Assembly (NCBI GenBank): GCA_947371955.1
Contig: CANBRQ010000020.1
Span: forward strand, 1-37,818
Origin: Paracoccaceae bacterium
Lineage (GTDB): Bacteria > Pseudomonadota > Alphaproteobacteria > Rhodobacterales > Rhodobacteraceae
Length of the DNA stretch: 37,818 bases
Direction of reading: 5' to 3'
The notes under the pieces were generated by a model. It did not search any database. It was not told the DNA's origin and was given only the letters and a program-made list of their open reading frames with translations. Both the position numbers and the translations under genes were made by a program. Positions within the stretch are counted from its first letter, which is position 1, and each line of letters begins with the position of its first letter. Below are positions 15,063 to 23,733 of the stretch, piece by piece.

Positions 15063-16042
15063 AGAATTACCACGTCGTCGGCATCGGCAACGCCATCGTC
15101 GATGTCTTCTCCGCCGCTGACGATACCTTTCTTGAACTGATGGGCATCCAGAAAGGCATCATGCAATTGGTCGAGAAAGACCGGGGCGAAATGCTTTACG
15201 GCTCCATGAAAGACCGCGTCCAGGCCCCTGGGGGCTCGGTCGCCAACACGCTGGCGGGCTTGGGCAACCTCGGCCTCTCCACGGCGTTCATCGGCCGCGT
15301 CCACGATGACGCCCTGGGTCGCTTCTACGCCAGCCACATGGCGGACGGCGGCACCGATTTCGTCAACCCGCCAGTTGCAGGCGGCGAACTGCCCACCTCG
15401 CGCTCCATGATCTTCGTGGCCCCGGACGGTGAGCGGAGCATGAACACCTACCTCGGCATCTCCTCCGAACTCGGGCCGCAAGACGTGTCCGATGACGTGG
15501 CGGGCAGCACCCAACTCCTCTTCCTCGAAGGCTATCTCTACGACAAGCCCAAGGGCAAACAAGCCTTCGAGCGCGCCGCCAAACTCTGCCAGGCCTCGGG
15601 CGGCAAAGCCGGCATCGCCCTGTCAGACCCGTTCTGCGTCGACCGCCACCGCGACGACTTCCGCCGCCTTGTGAAAGACCTCGACTACGTGATCGGCAAC
15701 GAACACGAATGGTCCTCGCTCTACCAGACCGACCTCTCCTCGGCCCTCGAACAAGCCTCGCAAGACGCCGGCATGATCGCCTGCACCCGCTCGGGCCACG
15801 AGGTCATCATCTGCCGCGGCGAGGAACAAGCGGTGGTCCCCGTCCACCGCATCGTCCCCGTCGATGCCACCGGCGCGGGCGACCAGTTTGCCGCAGGCTT
15901 CCTTTACGGCATCGCCACCGGCCAAAGCCTCTTCACCTGCGGTCGCATGGGCTGCGTCGCCGCTGCCGAGGTCATCTCCCACTACGGCGCAAGACCGGAA
16001 TCAGACCTCAAGGCCCTGTTCCGCAAAGAGGGTCTGATCTAG
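15059..16042 (+). CDS. PfkB-family sugar/adenosine kinase
   Basis: 327 residues of the ribokinase fold. N-terminal GIGNAIVDV and the substrate glycines APGGSVANTLAGLGNLG, ending with the anion hole and catalytic base in DATGAGDQFAAGFLYG (D275). The close fit to the adenosine-kinase-like group of alphaproteobacteria makes adenosine or a related nucleoside the likely substrate, but the sequence does not prove it. Translationally coupled to nth by ATGA, a pairing that may be only organisational. Confidence 0.9.
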   Translation: MKNYHVVGIGNAIVDVFSAADDTFLELMGIQKGIMQLVEKDRGEMLYGSMKDRVQAPGGSVANTLAGLGNLGLSTAFIGRVHDDALGRFYASHMADGGTDFVNPPVAGGELPTSRSMIFVAPDGERSMNTYLGISSELGPQDVSDDVAGSTQLLFLEGYLYDKPKGKQAFERAAKLCQASGGKAGIALSDPFCVDRHRDDFRRLVKDLDYVIGNEHEWSSLYQTDLSSALEQASQDAGMIACTRSGHEVIICRGEEQAVVPVHRIVPVDATGAGDQFAAGFLYGIATGQSLFTCGRMGCVAAAEVISHYGARPESDLKALFRKEGLI

Positions 16043-16046
16043 TCTC

Positions 16047-16105
16047 CCATTTGCTCCTTTGGAAATACTCCGCAGGGGGTCTGGGGGGCGGCGCAAGCCC
16101 CCCAG
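16047..16105 (-). repeat. Intergenic hairpin/GTATTTC repeat, copy C
   Basis: On the minus strand CTGGGGGG and CCCCCCAG (outer ends 16105 and 16081) form an 8-bp stem with a 9-base loop, followed by ACCCCCTGCGGAGTATTTCC and then AAAGGAGCAAATG. It begins 40 bases past the sulfotransferase stop, in that gene's orientation. Confidence 0.65.
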
Positions 16106-16144
16106 CCGGGGCCGCCGCGCGTCCTCCGGGGCGGGATAAGCGCC

Positions 16145-16963
16145 CTATTCGCCCAGCTTGGCGTGCACTTCGTCCAGATCGACCTCGGCCAAGGGCATCT
16201 TGTTGGCCGGGTTTGCGAAGTCATATTTGAACAGCTGGAAATCCCGCTTGTAGATTTCCCACATCAGATGCCGCGACAGGTCGTCGAAGTAATCCTCCAC
16301 CGGATGCGCCCGCTTCGGTCCATGGCCCTCGCTCTCGTTGAAGCGGGGAATGGTCTTCAGGTCGATCGCATGCTTGGGCTTCATCTTGCGCAGCACTTCG
16401 GCCATGCCCTCGTCGAACGTCTCGGTGAAGATGATCTTGTTGTAGCGTCCGCCGTTCACGATGAAGGTCGACACATGCCCCGCCATCGCTGACCAGTGAA
16501 TGTCCGGCTCCATCGGCTTCTTGAACAGGATGGTGTCACGGACGAACAGCAGAAATCGGCGGAACGAGGCGATCTGGTCGAACTCCTGCTTGCCGTCATC
16601 CCCGCCGACCTGCACGCCGTATTTCTGCACCAGCATCGGCACCATGTTGCCGCGATAGCGTTTGCCGTTGCGCTGGATGCCGCAGACCTTGTCGAAAAAG
16701 CTCGACAGGATGCGGGTATAGGGGTTCCGCACACAGGTGAAAGCATAGGTCTTGCGCGCCTTCACCACCTGTTCGATGATCGGCTGGCTCGCCTCCAGCG
16801 CCCATTTGTGCAGGCCTGAAGTCGCGTCGTGAATGTCACCGTCGAAGAAGGCGCCATTGTCGGCAAAATACATGATCTGACCAATGGTCGAGCAGGCGCA
16901 TTTCGGCACGACCCGATACACGACGCTTTCACTTTCGGTCATCCAGGTGCCGGGAAATCCCAT
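16145..16963 (-). CDS. Sulfotransferase (family 2-like)
   Basis: 272 residues. The PAPS-binding signatures of carbohydrate sulfotransferases are visible: the 5'-phosphosulfate loop VPKCACSTI (19-27) and the 3'-phosphate motif CVRNPYTRILSSF (77-89). No signal or membrane segment is present, unlike the Golgi enzymes. The start at 16963 (MGFPG) is chosen because AAGGAGG lies 9 bases upstream; an earlier ATG at 17005 has no such site. It is divergent from a glycosyltransferase, suggesting a sulfated glycan or glycolipid product, but the acceptor is unknown. Confidence 0.85.
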   Translation of the reverse strand: MGFPGTWMTESESVVYRVVPKCACSTIGQIMYFADNGAFFDGDIHDATSGLHKWALEASQPIIEQVVKARKTYAFTCVRNPYTRILSSFFDKVCGIQRNGKRYRGNMVPMLVQKYGVQVGGDDGKQEFDQIASFRRFLLFVRDTILFKKPMEPDIHWSAMAGHVSTFIVNGGRYNKIIFTETFDEGMAEVLRKMKPKHAIDLKTIPRFNESEGHGPKRAHPVEDYFDDLSRHLMWEIYKRDFQLFKYDFANPANKMPLAEVDLDEVHAKLGE

Positions 16964-17114
16964 CTGGTGCAGCCTCCTTGACGTGTCGCACCCGCTTTGG
17001 CGCACAACCGTGGAAATTCTAGGGCGAAAAGAGCAAAGAAACGCTGTCTTTTCAATCCACGATAAAGGTATTTAAGGCAGCATCTCCCGACCCGCGGACC
17101 GGAACATCGCCAGC

Positions 17115-18692
17115 ATGGCAAAGATCGCCTATATCCTTCTGTGCCACAAAGATCCTGACGGGATCATCGCTCAGGCGCAGCGGTTGACCGCGGCGGGGGA
17201 TTTCATCACCATCCACTTCGACCTCAGTGCGCGGCGCGAGGATTTCGAAAAGATCCGCGCCAAGCTGTCAACCAACCCTTCCGTGGCCTTCGCCGCCAAG
17301 CGCGTCAGTTGCGGCTGGGGCGCGTGGAGCCTGGTGCAAGCCACGCTGAACGCCGTCGAGTCCGCAGCACAGGCCTTCCCACGCGCCAGCCATTTCTACA
17401 TGCTGTCGGGCGACTGCATGCCGACCAAGACCGCCGAATACGCCCATGATGTCCTCGATTCCACCGATTGCGACTTCATCGAAAGCTTTGATTTCTTCAC
17501 CTCCGACTGGATCAAGACCGGCATGCGGGAAGAACGGCTGATCTACCGCCACTGGTTCAACGAACGCACGCAGAAGTGGCTGTTCTACACCTCGCTTTAT
17601 TGGCAAAAGCGGCTGAAACTTGACCGCAAGGTGCCGGCGGACATCCAGATGATGATCGGCAGCCAGTGGTGGTGCCTGCGGCGGCGCACCGTGGAAATGG
17701 TGCTCGACTTCTGCCGTGACCGGCCCGACATCCTGCGCTTCTTCAAGACCTCGTGGATTCCGGACGAGACCTTCTTTCAAACCGTGGTTCGCCATCTGGT
17801 GCCCGAAGCCCAGATCAAGACCCGCACCCTGACCTTCCTGATGTTCACCGACTATGGCCTGCCGGTGACCTTCTACAATGACCACTACGACCTGCTGATC
17901 AGCCAGGACTTCCTGTTTGCCCGCAAGATCAGCCCGGATGCCAAGATCCTGAAGGAACGGCTGGGCCAGCTTTACGCCGCCAAGGGCATCTCCTTCGCCA
18001 TCTCGGATGAGGGGCGGCGGCTGTTTTCCTTCCTTGTCGGCCGGGGCCGCGTCGGGCGCCGCTTCTCCCGCCGGTTTTGGGAAAATGAGGCCTCAATCGG
18101 CCGCGACCGGACGCTGCTGATCATCACCTGCAAGAAATGGCACATCGCCAAGCGGCTGGTGGAGCGGATTCGCCAGACCTCGAACCTGCCGGCGGTGGAA
18201 TATGTCTTCAACGAGGCCTCCACCCCGCTGCCCGACCTTGGCGGCATCCAGACCACGCTGGAAAAGCGAACGCGGCACAGGCGGGCGCTGGTACGCATGC
18301 TGTTTGACTACTGGCAAAGCAAAGTGCTTGTGATCTGCATAGACCCGGCCAACATAGAGCTGATCCAGGACTTCTACGGCGACAAGGCGCAGACAAGGAT
18401 GCTGGAAATTCACTGTGAATTCTCGGATGATTACCTGATCGGCCATGCCAAACGCGTGGGCCTCGCCGCCGACCACACCCCGCCCGAGGTGCTGGACCGC
18501 CTGCTGCCGACGATCCGCTTCGACGTGCGTTTTGAAGCCGACCGGATTCGCGATGCGAACTTCCCCAGTTACTTCCAGATGCGCCAAACCGCCTCGATTG
18601 ACGAAAACACGGTGCCTCTGGCGGAATTCCTTGATATTCCGGTTGAAACGGCGCGCGAGATCGCGGCCACCCCCTATCTATTCGTGGACTGA
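17115..18692 (+). CDS. GT14 (core-2/I-branching type) glycosyltransferase with extra C-terminal domain
   Basis: 525 residues in two parts. About 1-330 resembles the beta-1,6-N-acetylglucosaminyl/xylosyltransferase family (GT14): AYILLCHKDPDGIIAQ, ITIHFDLSARREDFEKI, SHFYMLSGDCMPTKT, GSQWWCLRRRTVEMVLDF and WIPDETFFQTVV are the usual blocks. About 335-525 begins a second domain (RTLLIITCKKWHIAKRL, VEYVFNEASTPLPDLGG) that matches my recollection of DUF5928 found with this GT in Rhodobacterales. No membrane anchor. Divergent from the sulfotransferase and followed by hinT after 4 bases. Exact sugars are unknown. Confidence 0.82.
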   Translation: MAKIAYILLCHKDPDGIIAQAQRLTAAGDFITIHFDLSARREDFEKIRAKLSTNPSVAFAAKRVSCGWGAWSLVQATLNAVESAAQAFPRASHFYMLSGDCMPTKTAEYAHDVLDSTDCDFIESFDFFTSDWIKTGMREERLIYRHWFNERTQKWLFYTSLYWQKRLKLDRKVPADIQMMIGSQWWCLRRRTVEMVLDFCRDRPDILRFFKTSWIPDETFFQTVVRHLVPEAQIKTRTLTFLMFTDYGLPVTFYNDHYDLLISQDFLFARKISPDAKILKERLGQLYAAKGISFAISDEGRRLFSFLVGRGRVGRRFSRRFWENEASIGRDRTLLIITCKKWHIAKRLVERIRQTSNLPAVEYVFNEASTPLPDLGGIQTTLEKRTRHRRALVRMLFDYWQSKVLVICIDPANIELIQDFYGDKAQTRMLEIHCEFSDDYLIGHAKRVGLAADHTPPEVLDRLLPTIRFDVRFEADRIRDANFPSYFQMRQTASIDENTVPLAEFLDIPVETAREIAATPYLFVD

Positions 18693-18696
18693 ACCC

Positions 18697-19065
18697 ATGC
18701 CCAACACCTACGACCCGCAAAACATCTTCGCCCGCATCCTGCGCGGCGAGATCCCCAACAAGACCGTGCTGGAAACCGCCCATACGCTGGCCTTCCACGA
18801 CATCCACCCACAGGCTCCGATCCATGTGCTGGTGATCCCGAAGGGCCCCTATGTCACCTTCGACCATTTCGCCGCCGAAGCCTCGGCCGAAGAACTGCTG
18901 GATTTCCACCGCACCACGGCCTCGGTCGTGGCGATGGTGGGGGCTGCCGAGGGCGGCTACCGCGCCATCAGCAATGCCGGGGTGAACGGCATGCAGGAAG
19001 TGCCGCATTATCACCTGCATATTCTGGGTGGTCGTGTCTTGGGCCGGCTGGTGGAACGCGCCTAG
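18697..19065 (+). CDS. hinT: HIT-family nucleoside phosphoramidase
   Basis: 122 residues. The histidine triad is HYHLHIL with H104, H106 and H108; NIFARILRGEIPNKTV at the N-terminus and VLVIPKGPYVTFDHF are typical of HinT. It hydrolyses AMP-lysine and other nucleoside phosphoramidates. It starts 4 bases after the glycosyltransferase stop with a weak ribosome binding site, so it probably depends on upstream translation. Confidence 0.95.
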   Translation: MPNTYDPQNIFARILRGEIPNKTVLETAHTLAFHDIHPQAPIHVLVIPKGPYVTFDHFAAEASAEELLDFHRTTASVVAMVGAAEGGYRAISNAGVNGMQEVPHYHLHILGGRVLGRLVERA

Positions 19066-19089
19066 GCGCGGCGCTCTGCGGACCCGAAG

Positions 19090-19182
19090 GCGGGGGGCTA
19101 CGCCGCCCCCCGCTCCCCCTGCGCCAGGGGGACTTCACGTCCCCCATGGACCCCCTGTGGGATATTTGCGCCAATGCGAAAG
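19090..19182 (+). repeat. Intergenic hairpin/GATATTTG repeat, copy D, with an extra hairpin
   Basis: Two stems in a row: GCGGGGGG...CCCCCCGC (19090-19113) and GGGGGAC-TTCAC-GTCCCCC (19127-19145), then ACCCCCTGTGGGATATTTGC and GCCAATGCGAAAG. It begins 24 bases after the hinT stop and ends almost at the stop of the convergent terC gene. Confidence 0.7.
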
Positions 19183-19185
19183 GGC

Positions 19186-20136
19186 TTAGGCTTTCAGGTC
19201 GCGGGTTTTCCACAGGCTCACGGCGATGCCCGTGGTCAGGATGGCGGCGGTGACACCCAGCGACAGGCTGGCGGGGAATTTCTCCCAGTCAAGCAGGTCA
19301 GCGATGAACAGCTTGGAGCCGATGAAGATCAAAAGCACCGACAGGGCGTATTTCAGATAAGCGAAACGGTGCAGGATGGCCGAGAGGGCAAAGTACAGCG
19401 CCCGAAGGCCAAGGATCGCGAAGATGTTCGAGGTGTAGACGAGGAACGGGTCGGCGGTGATGGCAAAGACCGCCGGCACCGAGTCCACCGCGAAGATCAA
19501 GTCGGCGGTTTCCACCATCACCAGCGCCAGAAACAGCGGCGTGGCAAACCACAGGCCGTCGCGACGCACACAGAAGGACTGACCCTCCAACTGCTCGGTC
19601 AGGCGCAGCCGCGATTTCAGCCAGCGGATCAGCGCATTGTCCTGCGGCGCGTGGTCTTCGTTGGAAAACAGCATCTTGATCCCGGTCAGGATCAGGAAAC
19701 CCGCGAAGACATACAGCACCCAGTGGTATTGCGCGACGAGCGTGGCCCCGATGCCGATCATCAGCCCGCGCAGCACGATCACCCCAAGCACGCCCCAGAA
19801 CAGCACGCGGTGCTGCAGGGCGCGGGGAATGGCAAGGCTGCCGAAGATCAGCGCCATGACGAAGACATTGTCCATCGACAGCGATTTCTCGACGACGAAG
19901 GCGGTCAGATAGCTTGACGCCGCCCCTGCCCCCATCTGCCAGCCAACGAACAGCGAAAACGACAGACCCAGCGCAATATACAGCGCCGACATCTTCAGGC
20001 TTTCGGCCACGCCAATCTCGGACGCAGTCTTGTGGAACAGCCCCAGATCGGCGGCCAGCATCAGGCCCACGACGGCCATGAAGCTGAACCACATCCAGAC
20101 CGGCGTGCCCATGAAAATAGTTGTCAGGAATTCCAT
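19186..20136 (-). CDS. alx: TerC/Alx-family integral membrane protein
   Basis: 316 residues with about eight to nine hydrophobic helices. The acidic membrane motifs that define the family are present: VEKSLSMDNVFVMALIF and MVETADLIFAVDSVPAVFAIT. Alx in E. coli is tied to manganese export and alkaline response; TerC relatives load metal onto exported proteins. The ATG at 20136 has GAGAGGT upstream; earlier in-frame codons belong to the leader. A foldable leader of about 100 nt precedes it. Confidence 0.93.
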   Translation of the reverse strand: MEFLTTIFMGTPVWMWFSFMAVVGLMLAADLGLFHKTASEIGVAESLKMSALYIALGLSFSLFVGWQMGAGAASSYLTAFVVEKSLSMDNVFVMALIFGSLAIPRALQHRVLFWGVLGVIVLRGLMIGIGATLVAQYHWVLYVFAGFLILTGIKMLFSNEDHAPQDNALIRWLKSRLRLTEQLEGQSFCVRRDGLWFATPLFLALVMVETADLIFAVDSVPAVFAITADPFLVYTSNIFAILGLRALYFALSAILHRFAYLKYALSVLLIFIGSKLFIADLLDWEKFPASLSLGVTAAILTTGIAVSLWKTRDLKA

Positions 20137-20268
20137 ATCGACCTCTCTGTTGAGGCTCGACATGTCGTTGCATGTCGAGCACCTGATGCGGTCCGACATC
20201 ACGACCTGCGGGTCGTCAGAGGGGCCCGGCCCGCATCCCTAAAATGGGAGAGGTTTTGCTTACGTCAA
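20137..20268 (-). promoter_or_regulatory. Promoter and structured leader of the terC/alx gene
   Basis: On the minus strand a possible promoter is TTGACG (20268-20263), 18 bases, TTTTAG (20244-20239). The leader then has GATGCGG and CCGCATC arms enclosing the hairpin ACGACC-CGCA-GGTCGT, followed by a perfect 10-bp hairpin GCTCGACATG...CATGTCGAGC with a 6-base loop (20180-20155), 9 bases before GAGAGGT. TerC/alx genes often carry the yybP-ykoY manganese riboswitch, but I do not see that family's conserved loops. Confidence 0.5.
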
Positions 20269-21101
20269 CCCTCGGCCGCAAGAATTGCGGCAAGGCCTTC
20301 ACGGTAGGTCGGATAAAGCAGCTTGACCCCCAGCATGTCCTTGATCCGGTCGTTCCTCACGCGCTTGTTCTCGGCATAGAAAGACCGCGCCATGGGCGTC
20401 ATCTCGGCGTCCTCATAGGCCACCATGGGCGGTTCGGGCAGGTTCAGCATCCGGGCGGCAAGACCGAGGATATCTTCGGGTGAGGCCGGGTCATCGTCGC
20501 AGACGTTATACACCCCCGGATGCGGCCGCAGAATCGCTGCCTCCAGCACATTGGCGATATCCTCGACATGGATGCGGGAAAACACCTGCCCCGGCTTGTG
20601 GATGCGCCGGGCAGAGCCGTCGCGCACCTTCTCGAACGGCCCGCGGCCCGGGCCATAGATGCCCGCCAGCCGGAAGATGTGCAAGGGCAGGCCAAGCGCT
20701 GCCCACTCGGCCTCGGCCTGCGCCCGGGCTGCACCCCTCGCGGTGGTGGGGGCCAGGGGCGTTGCCTCATCCACCCAATCGCCGTTGTGGTGGCCATAGA
20801 CCGCCGTGGTGGACAGATAGCCCACCCACTCCAGCCCAGCCGCCGCAATCTCGGCACCCAAAGCAGCCACAACCGGGTCAGCCTCGCCCGGCGCGACCGA
20901 GGTCAGCAGATGGCTCGCCTGCGCCAAGGCAGGCCGCAGGTCGGCGCCGGGCCAAGCCAGCGCCTCTACCCCCGTCGCGCGCAGGGCAGACGCGCCGTCC
21001 TCGGTCCTTGTGGTGCCAATGATCCGCCAACCCTGCGGCAAAAGCCTGCGGGCCAACGCTTGCGCCGAATAGCCGTGGCCGATGGAAAGAAGCGTTTTCA
21101 T
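20265..21101 (-). CDS. NAD(P)-dependent epimerase/dehydratase-like protein (YeeZ type)
   Basis: 278 residues with an N-terminal Rossmann fold (LLSIGHGYSAQALARRLLPQGW) and SDR-like segments: YLSTTAVYG, FRLAGIYGPGRGPFEKV, RIHVEDIANVLEAAI and VYNVCDDDPASPEDIL. The classical YxxxK catalytic lysine is not obvious, as in YeeZ-like proteins, so enzymatic activity is uncertain. The stop overlaps the -35 box proposed for terC. Divergent from amn. Confidence 0.85.
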   Translation of the reverse strand: MKTLLSIGHGYSAQALARRLLPQGWRIIGTTRTEDGASALRATGVEALAWPGADLRPALAQASHLLTSVAPGEADPVVAALGAEIAAAGLEWVGYLSTTAVYGHHNGDWVDEATPLAPTTARGAARAQAEAEWAALGLPLHIFRLAGIYGPGRGPFEKVRDGSARRIHKPGQVFSRIHVEDIANVLEAAILRPHPGVYNVCDDDPASPEDILGLAARMLNLPEPPMVAYEDAEMTPMARSFYAENKRVRNDRIKDMLGVKLLYPTYREGLAAILAAEG

Positions 21102-21291
21102 GACCCCGTTATCCCCGTCCGCGCGACGCCCTGCAACCCTGTGGCGCCAGATTTCTGCAGCCTTTGCAGGGGAACCTTGGCCTGCGGGTGCCGCCATTCC
21201 GCATAGCTTGAAGCACCTTCATCAGAACTTCACTTGCGTCAGCCCCCTCCTGCCTCTTACATGCCCGATCAAATTGATGGGACACCCCGTG

Positions 21292-22764
21292 ATGCATGAT
21301 GACCTTTTCCTGACCCCACCCGCGGCCGAGCCTGCGGTCTTCACCGATGCCGCAGCCGCCGTCACCCTGCTGGAGGCGCTTTATGCGCAGGCGACCAGCT
21401 TTCTGGGGCAGGCCTTTTCCGATGCCGTCAAGACGGGCAAACCCACGGCCCGCGTGCGCGCCTATTACCCCGAAATCCGCCTGACCGTCACCAGCCATGA
21501 CAAGATCGACAGCCGCCTGTCCTTCGGCCATGTCAGCCACCCCGGCACCTATTCCACCACCGTCACCCGGCCCGACCTGTTCCGCAACTATCTGATTCAG
21601 CAGATCAGCCTGTTGATGGAAAACCACGGAGTCTCGGTCCAGATCGGTCTGTCCAACACGCCGATCCCGCTGCACTTCGCCGTGGCCGGCACCCCCGACC
21701 TGAACGTGCCGCACCAAGGCGTCCTCGACTTCACCCTGCGCGATGTCTTCGATGTTCCAGACCTTGCCACCACCAATGATGACATCGTCAACGGCCAGCG
21801 CACGCAGAACGCCGACGGCTCCTACCCGCTGGCGCCCTTCACGGCGCAGCGCGTCGATTACTCCCTCGCCCGGCTGTCGCATTACACTGCCACGGATGCG
21901 ATCCACTTCCAGAACTATGTGCTGTTCACCAACTACCAGTTCTATGTGGATGAGTTTGAATTCATGGCCCGCGCCGCCCTGTCCAACCCCGACTTGGGCT
22001 ATACCGAGTTCGTCGCAGGCGGCAATTCCACCATCACCACCGGCGACGGCGTTCTGGCACCCTCTTCCAAGACGCCGCAAATGCCGACCTACCATCTCAA
22101 GCGCGCCAATGGCGACGGCATCACGCTGGTCAACATCGGCGTCGGCCCGTCCAACGCCAAGACCGCAACCGACCACATCGCCGTCCTGCGCCCGCATGCC
22201 TGGCTGATGCTGGGCCACTGCGCCGGCCTGCGTAATTCCCAAAGCCTGGGCGATTTCGTCCTCGCCCACGCCTATCTGCGAGAGGATCACGTGCTGGATG
22301 CCGACCTGCCGGTCTGGGTCCCGATTCCCGCGCTGGCCGAGATCCAGATTGCCCTCGAAGAAGCCGTCGAAGAGGTCACCCAACTGGAAGGCTATGAACT
22401 GAAGCGCATCATGCGCACCGGCACTGTCGCCACGATCGACAACCGCAACTGGGAACTGCGTGACCAATCCGGCCCGGTCAAGCGCCTGTCGCAGTCGCGC
22501 GCCATCGCGCTGGACATGGAATCCGCCACCATCGCCGCCAACGGCTTCCGCTTCCGCGTGCCCTATGGCACCCTGCTGTGCGTCAGCGACAAGCCCTTGC
22601 ATGGCGAGTTGAAACTCCCCGGCATGGCGTCCGATTTCTACAAAACCCAGGTCGCCCGCCACCTGCAGGTCGGCATCCGCGCGATGGAGCGTTTGCGCGA
22701 AATGCCGCTTGGCCGCATCCACAGCCGCAAACTGCGCAGTTTCGACGAGACGGCATTCCTTTAG
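21292..22764 (+). CDS. amn: AMP nucleosidase
   Basis: 490 residues, close to the 484 of E. coli Amn. Hydrolyses AMP to adenine and ribose 5-phosphate, adjusting the adenylate pool. The N-terminal regulatory domain contains RVRAYYPEIRLTV and HPGTYSTTVTRPDLF. The C-terminal phosphorylase-fold domain contains GDGITLVNIGVGPSNAKTA, WLMLGHCAGLRNSQ, the active-site stretch ALDMESATIAANGFRFRVPY and CVSDKPLHGELKLPG. The ATG at 21292 is preferred on length; ATG at 21277 adds only five residues. Divergent from the epimerase across 190 bases with no other gene seen. Confidence 0.95.
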   Translation: MHDDLFLTPPAAEPAVFTDAAAAVTLLEALYAQATSFLGQAFSDAVKTGKPTARVRAYYPEIRLTVTSHDKIDSRLSFGHVSHPGTYSTTVTRPDLFRNYLIQQISLLMENHGVSVQIGLSNTPIPLHFAVAGTPDLNVPHQGVLDFTLRDVFDVPDLATTNDDIVNGQRTQNADGSYPLAPFTAQRVDYSLARLSHYTATDAIHFQNYVLFTNYQFYVDEFEFMARAALSNPDLGYTEFVAGGNSTITTGDGVLAPSSKTPQMPTYHLKRANGDGITLVNIGVGPSNAKTATDHIAVLRPHAWLMLGHCAGLRNSQSLGDFVLAHAYLREDHVLDADLPVWVPIPALAEIQIALEEAVEEVTQLEGYELKRIMRTGTVATIDNRNWELRDQSGPVKRLSQSRAIALDMESATIAANGFRFRVPYGTLLCVSDKPLHGELKLPGMASDFYKTQVARHLQVGIRAMERLREMPLGRIHSRKLRSFDETAFL

Positions 22765-22890
22765 GTTAGTTTTGCAGACCAAAGCGCAAAAATGCTTGCC
22801 ATGGCAGGGAAAAACCTGTGTAGCCAGCGCCACAGCCTGCATAGGCATGGAACCAAAACCCGGAACCGGGACAGACCTAGGGACACGAAG

Positions 22891-23178
22891 ATGACCAAAC
22901 CGATGACAAAGACTCAACTGCTTGCCGCTTTGGCCGATGCCATGGGCGCAGACAAGAAAATCGCGGGCGCGGCGCTTGACGCCATCGCCGCCGTCGTGGC
23001 GCGCGAAGTGGCCGCCGGTGGCGCGGTGACCCTGCCCGGCCTCGGCAAGATCGCCTGCAAGGAGCGCCCCGAGCGTCTGGTCCGCAACCCCGCCACGGGC
23101 GAGCAGGTGACCAAGGCTGCCGACAAACAAGTCAAATTCGCCATCGCCAAGTCCCTGAAAGACAGCGTCAACGCCTGA
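22891..23178 (+). CDS. HU-family DNA-binding protein
   Basis: 95 residues of the HU/IHF fold: N-terminal helices KTQLLAALADAMGADKKI, the beta-arm entry PGLGKIACKERPERLVRNPATGE and C-terminal KFAIAKSLKDSVNA. RNPATGE is the minor-groove-inserting arm tip. Whether it is the main HU or a paralogue cannot be said; it is only about one third identical by eye to E. coli HU. Monocistronic, with a hairpin terminator after the stop. Confidence 0.9.
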   Translation: MTKPMTKTQLLAALADAMGADKKIAGAALDAIAAVVAREVAAGGAVTLPGLGKIACKERPERLVRNPATGEQVTKAADKQVKFAIAKSLKDSVNA

Positions 23179-23227
23179 ACCCAGTCTTAACCGGGCACCG
23201 GCTCTTGCCAGCACCGATCAGGTTTGC

Positions 23228-23254
23228 AAGGGTCGTCCTGCGGGGCGGCCCTTT
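23228..23254 (+). terminator. Probable terminator of the HU gene
   Basis: AAGGGTCGTCC, loop TGCG, GGGCGGCCCTTT: a 9-bp stem with two G-T pairs extended by A-T pairs. The T-run is only three bases. Confidence 0.6.
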
Positions 23255-23379
23255 GCATTGGTACCCCATGCGGAAAAGGACGACCGGTTTTCCACGCTTG
23301 CAGGTGATGACTGTTACGCAAGACCGGGAGGATGCGTCTGCACCCATCCCCCGCAGCAAGACCCCGGAAAGGAGAGATC

Positions 23380-23733
23380 ATGGCACAGGTAACCGGCATC
23401 GGCGGCGTGTTCTTCCGCGCGCTTGACCCCAAGGCACTGGCGGAATGGTACGACACCCATCTTCTGCACCAATCCGGCGCGCCAACATGGGCACAAGCCG
23501 CAGGCCCCACCGTCTTCGCCCCTTTCCCCGCCGATACGGACTATTTCCCCGCTGACAAGGCCTTCATGCTGAACCTGCGTGTCGATGACCTGTCCGGCAT
23601 GATCGCTGCCCTGAACGCCGCAGGCATTGCCACAGAGACCCGTGCCGAGTGGGACGGCCCTTATGGCCGCTTCGCCCGCCTCCACGACCCCGAGGGCAAC
23701 CCGATCGAACTCTGGCAACCGCCCGCTGCATGA
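23380..23733 (+). CDS. VOC-superfamily (glyoxalase/dioxygenase-like) protein
   Basis: 117 residues, one vicinal-oxygen-chelate module: VTGIGGVFFRALDPKALAEWY at the start and RFARLHDPEGNPIELWQP at the end, where the metal-ligand glutamate normally lies. The usual N-terminal histidine ligand is replaced in GGVFFRA, so metal binding is unclear. GGAGA is positioned before the ATG. Stop and next start overlap (ATGA), coupling it to the EamA transporter. Substrate unknown. Confidence 0.85.
   Translation: MAQVTGIGGVFFRALDPKALAEWYDTHLLHQSGAPTWAQAAGPTVFAPFPADTDYFPADKAFMLNLRVDDLSGMIAALNAAGIATETRAEWDGPYGRFARLHDPEGNPIELWQPPAA

Noticed and set aside
20137-20264. A yybP-ykoY manganese riboswitch before terC/alx
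   Set aside because: The position is right but the conserved loops of the family were not found by eye; kept only as an unclassified leader.
22797-22825. A promoter for the HU gene (TTGCCA-N17-TGTAGC)
   Set aside because: The -10 box matches only three of six consensus bases; too weak to list as a feature.
21109-23214. A 701-codon open frame on the minus strand opposite amn and the HU gene
   Set aside because: It is a shadow of amn in GC-rich DNA; the plus strand encodes a complete, recognisable AMP nucleosidase and HU, and the minus product has no recognisable motif.
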